A stretch of DNA of 32,209 nucleotides. It comes from a virus. The stretch covers positions 1 to 32,209 of IMG/VR virus record IMGVR_UViG_3300028025_002258; one strand, given 5' to 3'. Under the pieces are notes generated by a model that was not told where the DNA came from, did no database searches, and was given only the letters and a program-made list of their open reading frames with translations. Of the stretch, positions 1-8,040 are shown in pieces. Made by a program: the position numbers and the translations under genes. The stretch's first letter is position 1. The number at the start of each line of letters is the position of its first letter.

Positions 1-1
1 T

Positions 2-3000
2 AAGAAGATTCTAGACACCAACAAGTACTTAGGTCTAGGAACAGAGTCTCTACAAAGGGCATTGAGTGCTATAAATGAAATAAAAGATATAGTTACTAAA
101 GAAGATGTAGCTGCTTCTGTTTTAGAGTTAGCAGATTACATGCAGTATAGTGGTTATTATTTAACTGGACTACTAAGACACATTGATAACTTAGCGGAAG
201 ATCCTAATATACCTTCAGGAAAAAAACTAGGAGATATAGACAGAGCTTACAGACAAGCTTTGTCTTTTGAAAAGCACCTAGAAAAGTTTAGTGAGTTAAT
301 CTCTACAGAAAAAGCAAGACAGATGTATAGAGAGGAAACAGCTAAGAATGCTTTCCTAAAAAACTTTGTTACAGCTAAACTTGCAATTACTAACATTAAA
401 GAACGTCATGCTGCACTTATATTAGATCCAGTAGTGTCAGAATTATCTGATAGTCTTGCTCTTCAACGTGAGGCTATTGAGAAATCCTTTAACGAAGATA
501 TTGCTAAGTTAAAGTCTAGACAACAGACTCCTAAAATACTTAAGAGGATTACTGAGTTAGAGGAGAGGAGAGACAGCTCTGTTCCTACTCCTGAAAATAT
601 TAAAAAATTCATATCAAATAACGATTGGATAGTAAAAAATTCTTCTTGGTTTAGTGCATTTAACTCTGCTATGTCTACTAAGAATGCAACCATACAAATG
701 GTTTCTCAATACATTAGGGGCATTAATAACGAGTTTCAAGAAACCCTAAAGCCTATTGCAAAAGACTGGCAGAACTTAATGGATGATATTGCCAAAGAAG
801 AAGGAGGATTTCTAAGTGCAGTTGTAACTCCTAGGGAATTCTATAAAAATTACATTAGAGAGACTTCTATTTATAAGATCGTAGATGGACAGTTAGTAAA
901 AGATCAACAAGGTATATCTTTAAACACTAAGGTAAAGAAAGTAGAGTTGATAAACAGATCTACTGAACTACGTTACTTGGCTGAGTTTGGAGAAACTAGT
1001 GAGATTAAAGAACAAGCAGAGCAAGACCTTAAGCAATTTTACGAAGAGTATACTGAGCGTCCATTTACACAAGAGTATTATGATATTCAAAAGCTTCTTC
1101 CAGAAGATATAAAAGCTAAAAGAAACAAAATCTATCAAGAGATAGGAGCTATTAGAGAAGAGTTTGGAACAGGAGAAATAGATGACAATACTATCTTACA
1201 ACTTAAGGAGAAAGAAAAAGAACTTAATGAGTTGGAACGTTTGTATACTCCAGATGGAGAGTTAAAGACGGGAAAAGAGTACGAAGATGCTTTAGCTATT
1301 CAGAGATGGAAAGAAAACAAAAGAAATTTAAGTGTAATTAGTTTTGTTTTAACTGACGATAGTAAGAACGTATTTGAGAAAGTACTTGCAGATAAAAAAG
1401 CTAAGTTAGCTAAAGGGTTTATTACTCCAGAAAGTTATAATAACTGGGCTGCAGTTCACACCCGTACTATTTACACTCAGGAGTTTTACGATACTAGACA
1501 AGAAATCTTAGACGAGATTCAAGAGTTGCTTAGTAGTAGAGGTTCTATTACAGACTTGTACTCTAGTTTGTTTAACCTTTTAAAAGGTAACAAGGATAAG
1601 AATGGAGTTTACGATCCTATTGATGTTACTGAAAAGCAAGTACTAAAAGCAAAAGAAATAGAACAAGAGATTGAAAATATTAAAGCTTTGCTTAAACAAG
1701 ATAGTCCATTAGACACTGATACTAAGTCTAGACTGTCTGGACTTATAGAACAGCTTCAAGGACTTCAATCTAACGTAAACTCTGAGTACTACAATACTGC
1801 AGTTGAACATCAAGTAAATGCTATTAGAACAAAGGTAGAGACAGAAAATCCTGACTTAGACCAAAAGTCTATTGAAGCATTAGTAAATGTTGCATTTAAA
1901 AACTCTACTTGGTATAAAAACAACCACATTACTAAATATAGGTTTGATCCTAATCTTCGTTCAACAGTAGAGGTAGTAGAGCCTATCTTTATGTGGAGGG
2001 TTACTAGACCTAACGATCCTAAGTACATACAAAAAGATGCTCCTTCTTCCTTATGGTATAAGGCTGCAGTAAATGCAGACTTTAAAAATCCTAACTATAA
2101 GCCAGGGGAGATTACATTTAAAGAAATTACAGGAGGACAATACTATAACCAAGCCTACGATAACCTATCTGATAGTCGTAAAAGACTTCTTGATAGAATG
2201 ACTGACTTACATTACAGAAGTCAGGAAGGTTTGTATCAAAAGGATAAGTTAGGTGATTTGATTCCAGGACTGAGAAAGACACCTGGAGAAGTTATTGATC
2301 AAATTAAACTTAAACAGAATATTGTTAAGACTTATTTTAAGAATGTTACTAGTTTCTTCTCAGGAGACAGAGAGGCTTTCTCAGATGAGGAAGATATCTT
2401 TGGTGCAGCTTATCAAGTAGATGCTTTTGGCGATCCAGTAATGAGAGAGTCTAGAAGACTATTCAATCGTTATGCACGTACTCTTCCTATAGAACAGCAG
2501 TCTTATGATATCATGACTGCTATGGCTTCTTACGCTACTTCATCTGAAAGATTCAGAAAGATGCGTAAGTATCAATCTACTGTTCTTGCTATGGAAAGTG
2601 TAGTAACAGATAAGGGAGAACGTATAACAGATTCTACTAAAGTAATCAAAGATCTTATTGATCGTGAGTTGTATGGTAAAACCTTAGAGTCTGATACACC
2701 TTGGAAAAAAACTTCCAATTCTATTATTAGTGGTGTTACAAGTTTTGCAGGATTTAAGACACTTGGACTTAATCTTATAAACTTACCACAAAACTGGATT
2801 AGCGGACACCTTAAGATATATTCTCAATTAGGCTTCTACCATCTTACTGCTGCTGACTTAGTAAAAGCACATGCAGATACTGCTGGTATTTCGCAAGAGT
2901 TTTATCTTGCATATAATCAATTTGGAGCAAAACCTTTTAGACTATCTTTAGTTGATTACTTTATAGGAACACAGGGAGCTGCTAACCAAGCAAATGAGAT

Positions 3001-4351
3001 TAATAATAAAGGTCTTGCAAAATATGGTAAAGTCTGGAAATCTGTTTCTACCTTGAGGGATTATACAGAGTTTGATATTGCTGCTGTAACTACCTATACT
3101 TTCTTAAATAAGTACAGAGTAAAGAAAAAAGACAGTGATGAAACAGTAGCACTTAAAGATGCTTTTGAATTAAAAGACGGTATAATCCAGGTTAAAGATA
3201 ACGTAGAAGTTAGTCCTAAATTTATAAATAAGATTAGAAACAATGTTCAGTTAGCAAATGAAAGAGCACAGGGTATATATGCTTTAAGTGCTCAGCCAAC
3301 TGCTTCTAAGCATGCATGGTTTAGATCAGTAATGTTCTTAAAGAAGTGGATTATACCTGATCTTAAATCAACTTGGGGAGTAGAGACTATTCACTATGGT
3401 TCTGGAGTAAGAACAGTAGGTTCTCATATAGCTGCTACTAGATTCTTAAGAGACTTTATTTATTATGATCAGGGTAACTTCTATAATACGTGGAAGTACA
3501 GTTCTGAAGTGGATAAGGCAGGTTTAAAACAGTTTGCTGTCCAGCTTACTACGTTTACTTTACTAGCCAATTTAATCGTTCAAATGTCTCTTGCTTTAAA
3601 CTGTGAGGAAGATGCTCAAGCAGATTGGAAAGATTATGTTTGTTTAGCACTTAAGAGAACTGCAAATGAAGCTGAAGGTGTATTCACTCTATGGGGAATG
3701 AATGAAGCATTATTTACTTGGGGTTCTGAAAAAGCAAACGGTATAGGTCTTGCAGATAGGATGTTGTGGAGTTTATTAGGACCTGCAAGTGTATTTAAGA
3801 AATTCATTACAGATCGTGATGATTTATTTACTACAGATCCTTATTATAGATATCGTTCAAATTCTAATAAAGTAGACTGGGATAAAACTCATCCTATGCA
3901 AGCAGGAGAAATGGGATTAGCTATATTAGCAATGGAAGTAATGGGAGCTAAAGGAATGTTTATTGGTCCTAAGTCTATTGAATTTCAGAACAGAGCTTTT
4001 AACGCTTACTCGCCTAAGACTTATACTAAAGAACTTGTTACTCGTTACACAAAAGAACATCAAGGTTTAGAGTATATGCCAACTAGGACTCGTTTAGCTC
4101 AAGAATTAAAGTTATTTAAGAAAGAGATGAAGGATTTAGAGAGTCAAGCTTTGAGATATGTAGAACGAGGAGAACCTATTCCAGAAGAAATTGGAGTGAG
4201 AGCTAACAAGTTAAGTGTTTGGTTTGAAAGAAGAATAGAAAAAATAAAAACAGGTCAAGAAGATGAATCAACGCCTTTTTCATATCCATTTATGAACTTA
4301 ATTGGAGATAGAAAAGGGTTGGATGTTAGTCCTAAGCCTTATAAGAAGTAA
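2..4351 (+). CDS. Very large virion-associated/ejected-type protein, C-terminal part (5' end outside window)
   Basis: The frame is open from base 2, so the gene begins upstream of the window. The TTG at 62 is the first start-like codon here but is very unlikely to be the real start, because in-frame codons before it read as normal protein. About 1450 residues are visible. The first two thirds are charged, helix-rich and coiled-coil-like (many E/K/L segments). The last third is more globular, with a GVTSFAGFKTLGLN segment and a hydrophobic stretch (LTTFTLLANLIVQMSLAL). Size, composition and a place directly before the lysis genes fit the giant internal or ejected proteins of podovirus-like and crAss-like phages; that is inference. 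No DxDGD-type RNA polymerase motif appears in the visible part. Function is otherwise unknown. The gene ends with TAA just before a promoter. Confidence 0.85.
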   Translation, partial: KKILDTNKYLGLGTESLQRALSAINEIKDIVTKEDVAASVLELADYMQYSGYYLTGLLRHIDNLAEDPNIPSGKKLGDIDRAYRQALSFEKHLEKFSELISTEKARQMYREETAKNAFLKNFVTAKLAITNIKERHAALILDPVVSELSDSLALQREAIEKSFNEDIAKLKSRQQTPKILKRITELEERRDSSVPTPENIKKFISNNDWIVKNSSWFSAFNSAMSTKNATIQMVSQYIRGINNEFQETLKPIAKDWQNLMDDIAKEEGGFLSAVVTPREFYKNYIRETSIYKIVDGQLVKDQQGISLNTKVKKVELINRSTELRYLAEFGETSEIKEQAEQDLKQFYEEYTERPFTQEYYDIQKLLPEDIKAKRNKIYQEIGAIREEFGTGEIDDNTILQLKEKEKELNELERLYTPDGELKTGKEYEDALAIQRWKENKRNLSVISFVLTDDSKNVFEKVLADKKAKLAKGFITPESYNNWAAVHTRTIYTQEFYDTRQEILDEIQELLSSRGSITDLYSSLFNLLKGNKDKNGVYDPIDVTEKQVLKAKEIEQEIENIKALLKQDSPLDTDTKSRLSGLIEQLQGLQSNVNSEYYNTAVEHQVNAIRTKVETENPDLDQKSIEALVNVAFKNSTWYKNNHITKYRFDPNLRSTVEVVEPIFMWRVTRPNDPKYIQKDAPSSLWYKAAVNADFKNPNYKPGEITFKEITGGQYYNQAYDNLSDSRKRLLDRMTDLHYRSQEGLYQKDKLGDLIPGLRKTPGEVIDQIKLKQNIVKTYFKNVTSFFSGDREAFSDEEDIFGAAYQVDAFGDPVMRESRRLFNRYARTLPIEQQSYDIMTAMASYATSSERFRKMRKYQSTVLAMESVVTDKGERITDSTKVIKDLIDRELYGKTLESDTPWKKTSNSIISGVTSFAGFKTLGLNLINLPQNWISGHLKIYSQLGFYHLTAADLVKAHADTAGISQEFYLAYNQFGAKPFRLSLVDYFIGTQGAANQANEINNKGLAKYGKVWKSVSTLRDYTEFDIAAVTTYTFLNKYRVKKKDSDETVALKDAFELKDGIIQVKDNVEVSPKFINKIRNNVQLANERAQGIYALSAQPTASKHAWFRSVMFLKKWIIPDLKSTWGVETIHYGSGVRTVGSHIAATRFLRDFIYYDQGNFYNTWKYSSEVDKAGLKQFAVQLTTFTLLANLIVQMSLALNCEEDAQADWKDYVCLALKRTANEAEGVFTLWGMNEALFTWGSEKANGIGLADRMLWSLLGPASVFKKFITDRDDLFTTDPYYRYRSNSNKVDWDKTHPMQAGEMGLAILAMEVMGAKGMFIGPKSIEFQNRAFNAYSPKTYTKELVTRYTKEHQGLEYMPTRTRLAQELKLFKKEMKDLESQALRYVERGEPIPEEIGVRANKLSVWFERRIEKIKTGQEDESTPFSYPFMNLIGDRKGLDVSPKPYKK

Positions 4352-4352
4352 C

Positions 4353-4382
4353 TTGACTTTATTTTTAAATAAAGTAAATTTG
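4353..4382 (+). promoter_or_regulatory. Bacteroidota-type promoter (TTG, 19 nt, TAAATTTG)
   Basis: TTG at 4353-4355 is followed after 19 bases by TAAATTTG at 4375-4382. This matches the TTG / TAnnTTTG consensus known for the primary sigma factor of Bacteroides and Flavobacterium. Transcription would start near 4389, giving a leader of about 40 nt before the gene at 4431. The leader carries CGGACT twice (in the stretch 4390-4406) and ends in the A-rich sequence before ATG. It would drive the small structural/lysis gene set. The promoter overlaps the end of the preceding gene by almost nothing, so it separates two transcription units. Confidence 0.55.
4356..4375. repeat. 20-bp perfect palindrome inside the promoter spacer
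   Basis: ACTTTATTT and AAATAAAGT are exact reverse complements separated by TT. The palindrome fills the spacer between the TTG and TAAATTTG promoter elements. It could be an operator, or a weak AT-only hairpin ending the upstream giant gene. Nothing here decides between these. Confidence 0.6.
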
Positions 4383-4430
4383 TATAACTCGGACTCAGGT
4401 CGGACTTAATGTCGAAACGATAATAAAATT

Positions 4431-4757
4431 ATGGAAAATAATGATTTGCTCAAAGAACAAGCCAGAAGGCTTCGTCACATTGAATCAATTGTATGCTGCA
4501 TTGGAGACAATGTAGGTTTAAAAGGTTCTAAAGTAATTAGTGGTACTAGCCCTGTAACAGGAAGCTTTCAATACTTTGTAGTTAACGCTACTGCTGTAGT
4601 TAGTGCTATCCTAGATCAGAACGGTAATAGTTTGATGACTAGTTTAGGATTGTCTGCTGTTAGTTTGAATACTTTAACTAAGATTACTGTACCTCAAGAT
4701 ACAACTATTTCTTCTATTACACTTGCTTCAGGATCTGTAGTAGCATACAACTCTTAA
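4431..4757 (+). CDS. Small probable structural protein, unknown function
   Basis: A 108-residue protein and the first gene after the promoter at 4353-4382. Residues 1-25 are charged and probably helical (LLKEQARRLRHIES). The rest is rich in V, T, S and G with alternating hydrophobic residues (FQYFVVNATAVVSA, TISSITLASGSVVA), as expected of a compact beta-sandwich. There is no signal peptide or membrane segment. A short helical stem plus a beta domain suits a small decoration, fibre-tip or receptor-binding protein, but no family is recognised with certainty. It ends 2 bases before the holin start, so the two are probably translated from one message. Confidence 0.75.
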   Translation: MENNDLLKEQARRLRHIESIVCCIGDNVGLKGSKVISGTSPVTGSFQYFVVNATAVVSAILDQNGNSLMTSLGLSAVSLNTLTKITVPQDTTISSITLASGSVVAYNS

Positions 4758-4759
4758 GA

Positions 4760-5188
4760 ATGAAGACAACAATACTAGTTGCCGCATCCACAGTATGTGC
4801 TTTTCTAGGTACATATTTTTTAAAGTTAACTGCTGATAACTTCGAGCAGTTTTTGGCTATAGTATCTGTTGTTACCTTAGATGGTTTCTTTGGTGTATGG
4901 GCTGGAACTAAGAAAGAAGGCTTTCAAACTCGTAAAGCACTAAAAGTAATCAAGACTTTAGTTGGTTGGGTAGTTATACTAGCTGTTGTTCTTTTGGTAG
5001 AGAAAGGATTTGATGGTACATTTTGGTTAAGTGAGACTGTTTGTGCTCCCTTTATTCTTTTTCAACTAATTAGTGCTCTTAAGAATGCTCACACAGTAGG
5101 AGTAATAGATAACAGTGTACTATCCCAAGTCTTAGAAAAGATAGACAGACATAAATTCAACCACGATAATGAAAAACCTCTCGATTAA
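4760..5188 (+). CDS. Phage holin (holin_4 type)
   Basis: A 142-residue membrane protein. Hydrophobic segments lie at about residues 3-22, 29-50, 66-85 and 90-108. The segment VVTLDGFFGVWAGTKKEG, followed by a basic linker and a GWVVILAVVLLVE helix, is the pattern of the bacteriophage holin_4 family common in phages of Firmicutes and Bacteroidota. The protein would oligomerise in the inner membrane and time lysis. The tail after residue 115 is hydrophilic and ends in the region shared with the next gene, which overlaps by 20 bases in another frame. No endolysin gene is next to it in this window. Confidence 0.75.
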   Translation: MKTTILVAASTVCAFLGTYFLKLTADNFEQFLAIVSVVTLDGFFGVWAGTKKEGFQTRKALKVIKTLVGWVVILAVVLLVEKGFDGTFWLSETVCAPFILFQLISALKNAHTVGVIDNSVLSQVLEKIDRHKFNHDNEKPLD

Positions 5189-5486
5189 ACTTAACTTTAT
5201 TTTCTTCTTTGCTATTGTCTACCTTTTATACAGGTATGAATATGTACAAGAGCAAGATACTAACCAAGTAATATCTTTTATTGATTCTATAGATAAAGCA
5301 AATGATACTTACTTCGAGAAGATAGACTCTCTAGAGCATATCAAACATGAAGAGTATAGAACCTATGAAAAAATCACCCTTAAGTATGATACAATTCAGA
5401 TTGCTATTGACACTATGCCTGATATTGACGGCACAAAGTACCTACTCACAATCTCTAGACAGCTTACCGCTAAAGGAGTTGAATGA
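5169..5486 (+). CDS. Probable inner-membrane spanin-like (Rz-like) lysis protein
   Basis: A 105-residue protein with one N-terminal membrane segment (about residues 7-24, LNFIFFFAIVYLLYRYEYV). The rest is a charged, mostly helical domain that would face the periplasm. This topology, the length and the place right after the holin match i-spanins of the Rz type, although no sequence family is recognised. Its start overlaps the holin end by 20 bases. Its last 122-140 bases encode the start of the next protein in a different frame, the same arrangement as classical Rz/Rz1 pairs. An uncharacterised membrane protein is the alternative. Confidence 0.6.
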   Translation: MKNLSIKLNFIFFFAIVYLLYRYEYVQEQDTNQVISFIDSIDKANDTYFEKIDSLEHIKHEEYRTYEKITLKYDTIQIAIDTMPDIDGTKYLLTISRQLTAKGVE

Positions 5487-5745
5487 TGAGTTCCTAAAAG
5501 GAATTCAAGCACGTGAAAGGGTAGTTAGTCTTAAAAAGATTGTTAAGACTGACAGTATACAGTTAACTTTATATAAAGATTCTATTATTCCAAACTTCAG
5601 GAAAGCCCTGGATACCGCTAAAATAGAGATAGTTCGCTTAGATACTAAAGTTAAATCACAAGGAGAAACGATTAAAACACTTAAAAATGTTTTGAAAGGT
5701 GGATTATTTGCTATAGTTTTGTTAACCATAGGGTTAATACTTTAA
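5365..5745 (+). CDS. Probable spanin partner: signal peptide plus C-terminal membrane segment
   Basis: A 126-residue protein read in the +1 frame relative to the preceding gene, overlapping its 3' end by 122 bases. The ATG at 5365 gives a good signal peptide: MKK, then a hydrophobic core (FRLLLTLCLILTAQ) and a likely cleavage near QSTYSQS. Another ATG at 5347 would add six residues. Residues 30-105 are helical and coiled-coil-like (VRLDTKVKSQGETIKTL). A second membrane segment lies at the extreme C-terminus (LFAIVLLTIGLIL). The cysteine in the signal core lacks a normal lipobox, so lipid anchoring is doubtful. Overlap and topology suggest the outer or bridging part of a spanin system; this is inference. 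Confidence 0.6.
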   Translation: MKKSPLSMIQFRLLLTLCLILTAQSTYSQSLDSLPLKELNDEFLKGIQARERVVSLKKIVKTDSIQLTLYKDSIIPNFRKALDTAKIEIVRLDTKVKSQGETIKTLKNVLKGGLFAIVLLTIGLIL

Positions 5746-5755
5746 CTCTCTGCCT

Positions 5756-7090
5756 ATGATCCCAATCTCTAAACAGATTGTTCAATACTACATTGACAAT
5801 CCAAATACAACCGAGACAGCTGTTGAAGTTGCTATTCGCTTCAACTATCAGCCAGAAGCAAACAATCTCCTAAGAGGAAAAAGAGTTCGTGACTTAAAGA
5901 GAACAGCAATGGCTCACTTACTTAAGGAGGATTCTTTATATGAATCAACTCCTACTTCTCCTGTGTTGTCTAACCATACTCTAGGAACTTACGATGAAAA
6001 CTTAGATAAAGGTACTCTTGAAGTATCTAAATTAGTTTCTGAACAACCTAGATCTGCTGAAGAAATTATTAAGATCCACAAAATAGATACTACTAAGTGG
6101 AGATTAGTTCAATATTGGAGTAAAGAAAAGAGTTCAGGCTGGCTAGTGTCAGCCTTATTTGCTTCTATAAAGCCTGAGGATAGTTTACCTCAAGACATAG
6201 AAGACGTTCTAAGAGAGGTTTTCTTAGAATCTAACATAAGTCCTTGCCCTACTCCTAAAAAGACTCCTGTAGCCTCTAAGAAGGCTTTATTTGTTTATAT
6301 GAGTGACAAACATGTAGGAGCACTTACTCATCCCAACTCTATCTTTAGTAATGAGTACAACGAAGATGTCTTTGAAGTACGTATGATGAGAGTGCTAGAA
6401 GAGATAGAAAGACAAGTAAAGGCTTTTGGTAGACTAGAAGATATCTTTATCTGTGATTTAGGGGATTCATTAGATGGTTGGAGTGGTCATACTACTAGAG
6501 GAGGACACCAACTACCGCAAAACATGAACAATAAGGAGTCTTTTATGACTTACCTTTATGCTCACAAAAGATTTTTTGATGAGTTGCAAGAAAAAAATCT
6601 TGCAAATAACATTCATGCTATTATGCAAACAGAGGATAACCATGCAGGTTCCTTTGGTTATATTACAAACCAAGCATTAGCTTTATATTTAAATACAGCT
6701 TACCCATTTATCAAAGTAACGATAATGGAGAAGTTCTTAGAACACTTTGATTATGGCAAACACACGTTTATCTTCACTCATGGAAAAGATTCTGAAGATC
6801 TTAAGCATGGTCTTCCCCTTTTCTTAAACGAGAAGGCAGAAAACTTCCTCAACAAATACATAGATCACCACGGTCTAGGAGATAATAAGAACATCTCTAT
6901 AGTAAAAGGAGACTTACATACAGAGAGTATGCAACAGGTATATAAGTTTAGATACCGTAACGTATTGTCTATGTACGGTTCTTCTAAGTGGGTAATGAAC
7001 AACTTTGGTCCAGGATATCCAGGAGTTTCATTTGATTTAGTAGAAAAAGATACGGATTTAATATATTCGTTTTATATTCGCTTTAAATAA
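5756..7090 (+). CDS. Calcineurin-like metallophosphoesterase with N-terminal HTH-like region
   Basis: A 444-residue protein. The C-terminal domain (about 175-444) carries the two-metal phosphoesterase signature in order: SDKHVG (D184, H186), GDSLDG (237-242), EDNHAG (N295, H296), THGK (H342) and KGDLHTE (D386, H388). It would hydrolyse phosphodiesters or phosphomonoesters using Mn/Fe/Zn. Such enzymes include the SbcD/Mre11 nucleases and many phage proteins of unknown substrate. Residues 1-60 are helical and basic (ETAVEVAIRFNYQP, GKRVRDLKRT), like a helix-turn-helix, and a second small helical module lies at 95-135, so DNA is a plausible target. It starts 10 bases after the spanin-like gene and shares its strand with the late genes. 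The substrate is not known. Confidence 0.8.
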   Translation: MIPISKQIVQYYIDNPNTTETAVEVAIRFNYQPEANNLLRGKRVRDLKRTAMAHLLKEDSLYESTPTSPVLSNHTLGTYDENLDKGTLEVSKLVSEQPRSAEEIIKIHKIDTTKWRLVQYWSKEKSSGWLVSALFASIKPEDSLPQDIEDVLREVFLESNISPCPTPKKTPVASKKALFVYMSDKHVGALTHPNSIFSNEYNEDVFEVRMMRVLEEIERQVKAFGRLEDIFICDLGDSLDGWSGHTTRGGHQLPQNMNNKESFMTYLYAHKRFFDELQEKNLANNIHAIMQTEDNHAGSFGYITNQALALYLNTAYPFIKVTIMEKFLEHFDYGKHTFIFTHGKDSEDLKHGLPLFLNEKAENFLNKYIDHHGLGDNKNISIVKGDLHTESMQQVYKFRYRNVLSMYGSSKWVMNNFGPGYPGVSFDLVEKDTDLIYSFYIRFK

Positions 7091-7097
7091 AATTAAG

Positions 7098-7328
7098 ATG
7101 ATTACTCTAGCAGATATAGATAAGTTGAAAAACCAGTTTTACTTAGACTCAGAAAAGGATGGGTTAGCAGTAAGACCAAATGCCATATTACTCACAGAGG
7201 AACAGTTTGAAGACCTACTAATAGAGATGGGTGTAGAAGATGAAGAGGATGTAAGGATAGAAAGCATACTAGGAATGGATGTCATTCTAGCAGACGAGTT
7301 AGAATATCCAAGACTAATAAGACTATAA
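7098..7328 (+). CDS. Small acidic protein, unknown function
   Basis: A 76-residue, strongly acidic protein (LIEMGVEDEEDVRIES) with no cysteine, no membrane segment and no known motif. It starts 7 bases after the phosphoesterase stop and is the last gene of the + strand block, ending 2 bases before the two-way terminator. The pattern of short beta and helical segments suggests a small soluble domain. No function can be assigned. Confidence 0.7.
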   Translation: MITLADIDKLKNQFYLDSEKDGLAVRPNAILLTEEQFEDLLIEMGVEDEEDVRIESILGMDVILADELEYPRLIRL

Positions 7329-7330
7329 AT

Positions 7331-7360
7331 AAAAAGGGGCCCTATTAAGAGCCCCTTTTT
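7331..7360. terminator. Bidirectional intrinsic terminator between convergent gene blocks
   Basis: AAAAAGGGGC (7331-7340) and GCCCCTTTTT (7351-7360) form a perfect 10-bp stem around a 10-base loop. Each strand ends in a T5 run, so it can stop transcription arriving from either side. It lies 3 bases after the last + strand gene and 45 bases before the end of the last - strand gene. Confidence 0.9.
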
Positions 7361-7404
7361 GGTTGGTTGGAAAACTAAAATAACTAAAACTAAATAAACA
7401 AAAA

Positions 7405-7731
7405 CTATTTGATCTCTTTAGGGCCTCCTGTCAAGCTGAAGAAAGCAAGAATCTCTTCTTTTACTTTCAACTCTACCACGATTGGCTCACTGGTGGTTTC
7501 AAATTTAGTGATTTTTACTGGAACTTTTTGCTTAGTAGCAGGATCAATTTTGTATTGATAGTCTACAGGGTTAAGTTTATCAGCACTTCCGTCTAAAACA
7601 ATAGCTAAGCCATCATCTGTAGGGTAGGTCATCAAAACCTTACTGAGTTCAAAGGAGAAACCTTTCTTAATGATAAGTTCCATCTCTTCTCCATTCTCGA
7701 TTTTTTCTTTTTCGCTGTAATAGAATAACAT
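7405..7731 (-). CDS. Hypothetical protein
   Basis: A 108-residue soluble protein, the last gene of the - strand block. It is rich in K, E, V and I with alternating hydrophobic residues (PVKITKFETTSEPIVVELKV) and probably forms a small beta-rich domain. It has no cysteine cluster, membrane segment or recognised motif. The start at 7731 has an A-rich leader (ACTAAAGAT before ATG). It follows the GroES-like gene by 18 bases and is probably co-transcribed with it. No function can be assigned. Confidence 0.7.
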   Translation of the reverse strand: MLFYYSEKEKIENGEEMELIIKKGFSFELSKVLMTYPTDDGLAIVLDGSADKLNPVDYQYKIDPATKQKVPVKITKFETTSEPIVVELKVKEEILAFFSLTGGPKEIK

Positions 7732-7749
7732 ATCTTTAGTTTTAATTGA

Positions 7750-8031
7750 TTACCATACAATAGCGATATCGCTATCTCTTACCATAATTTTCTCTACTCC
7801 ATCTACTTCAATTAGTTCAGCAGACTGAAGATACATTAGGTTTACGTACACTACATCGCCTACTTTTACATTGGTTACTTCTTCTCCAATGGCGTAAACT
7901 TCTAAGTGCTTTAAACCTATTAGTTCTTTCATGTTCAATTCCTCTTCCATCTCTGGTGTAAGTTGGATAAGTCTTTCTTCTCTTTTAGGACGATTGAGTA
8001 ATACTCTGTGTCCTTTTACGGTGATGCTCAT
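7750..8031 (-). CDS. GroES-like (gp31-like) co-chaperonin
   Basis: A 93-residue protein with the layout of a chaperonin-10 subunit. It has an N-terminal strand GHRVLLNRP, a charged loop at about 16-35 where GroES has its mobile GroEL-binding loop, then LEVYAIGEEVTNVKVGD, which matches the core G-x-x-V...V-x-x-GD segment. A C-terminal strand pair VEKIMVRDSDIAIVW corresponds to the E-Y-x-x-V-R-E-S-D-I-L-A end of GroES. Phage co-chaperonins such as T4 gp31 replace host GroES to fold the capsid protein; a similar role is inferred. The mobile loop lacks the usual glycine-rich hydrophobic tripeptide, which is a reason for caution. No GroEL gene is seen here. Confidence 0.65.
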   Translation of the reverse strand: MSITVKGHRVLLNRPKREERLIQLTPEMEEELNMKELIGLKHLEVYAIGEEVTNVKVGDVVYVNLMYLQSAELIEVDGVEKIMVRDSDIAIVW

Positions 8032-8040
8032 ATCTATTTT

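Noticed and set aside
1810-2028. Opposite-strand frames inside the giant gene (also 463-693)
   Set aside because: They are shadows of a long coding frame with normal codon pattern and have no leader or neighbours.
2-4351. Giant protein as virion RNA polymerase
   Set aside because: No DxDGD or similar catalytic motif in the visible part; the missing N-terminal part could change this.
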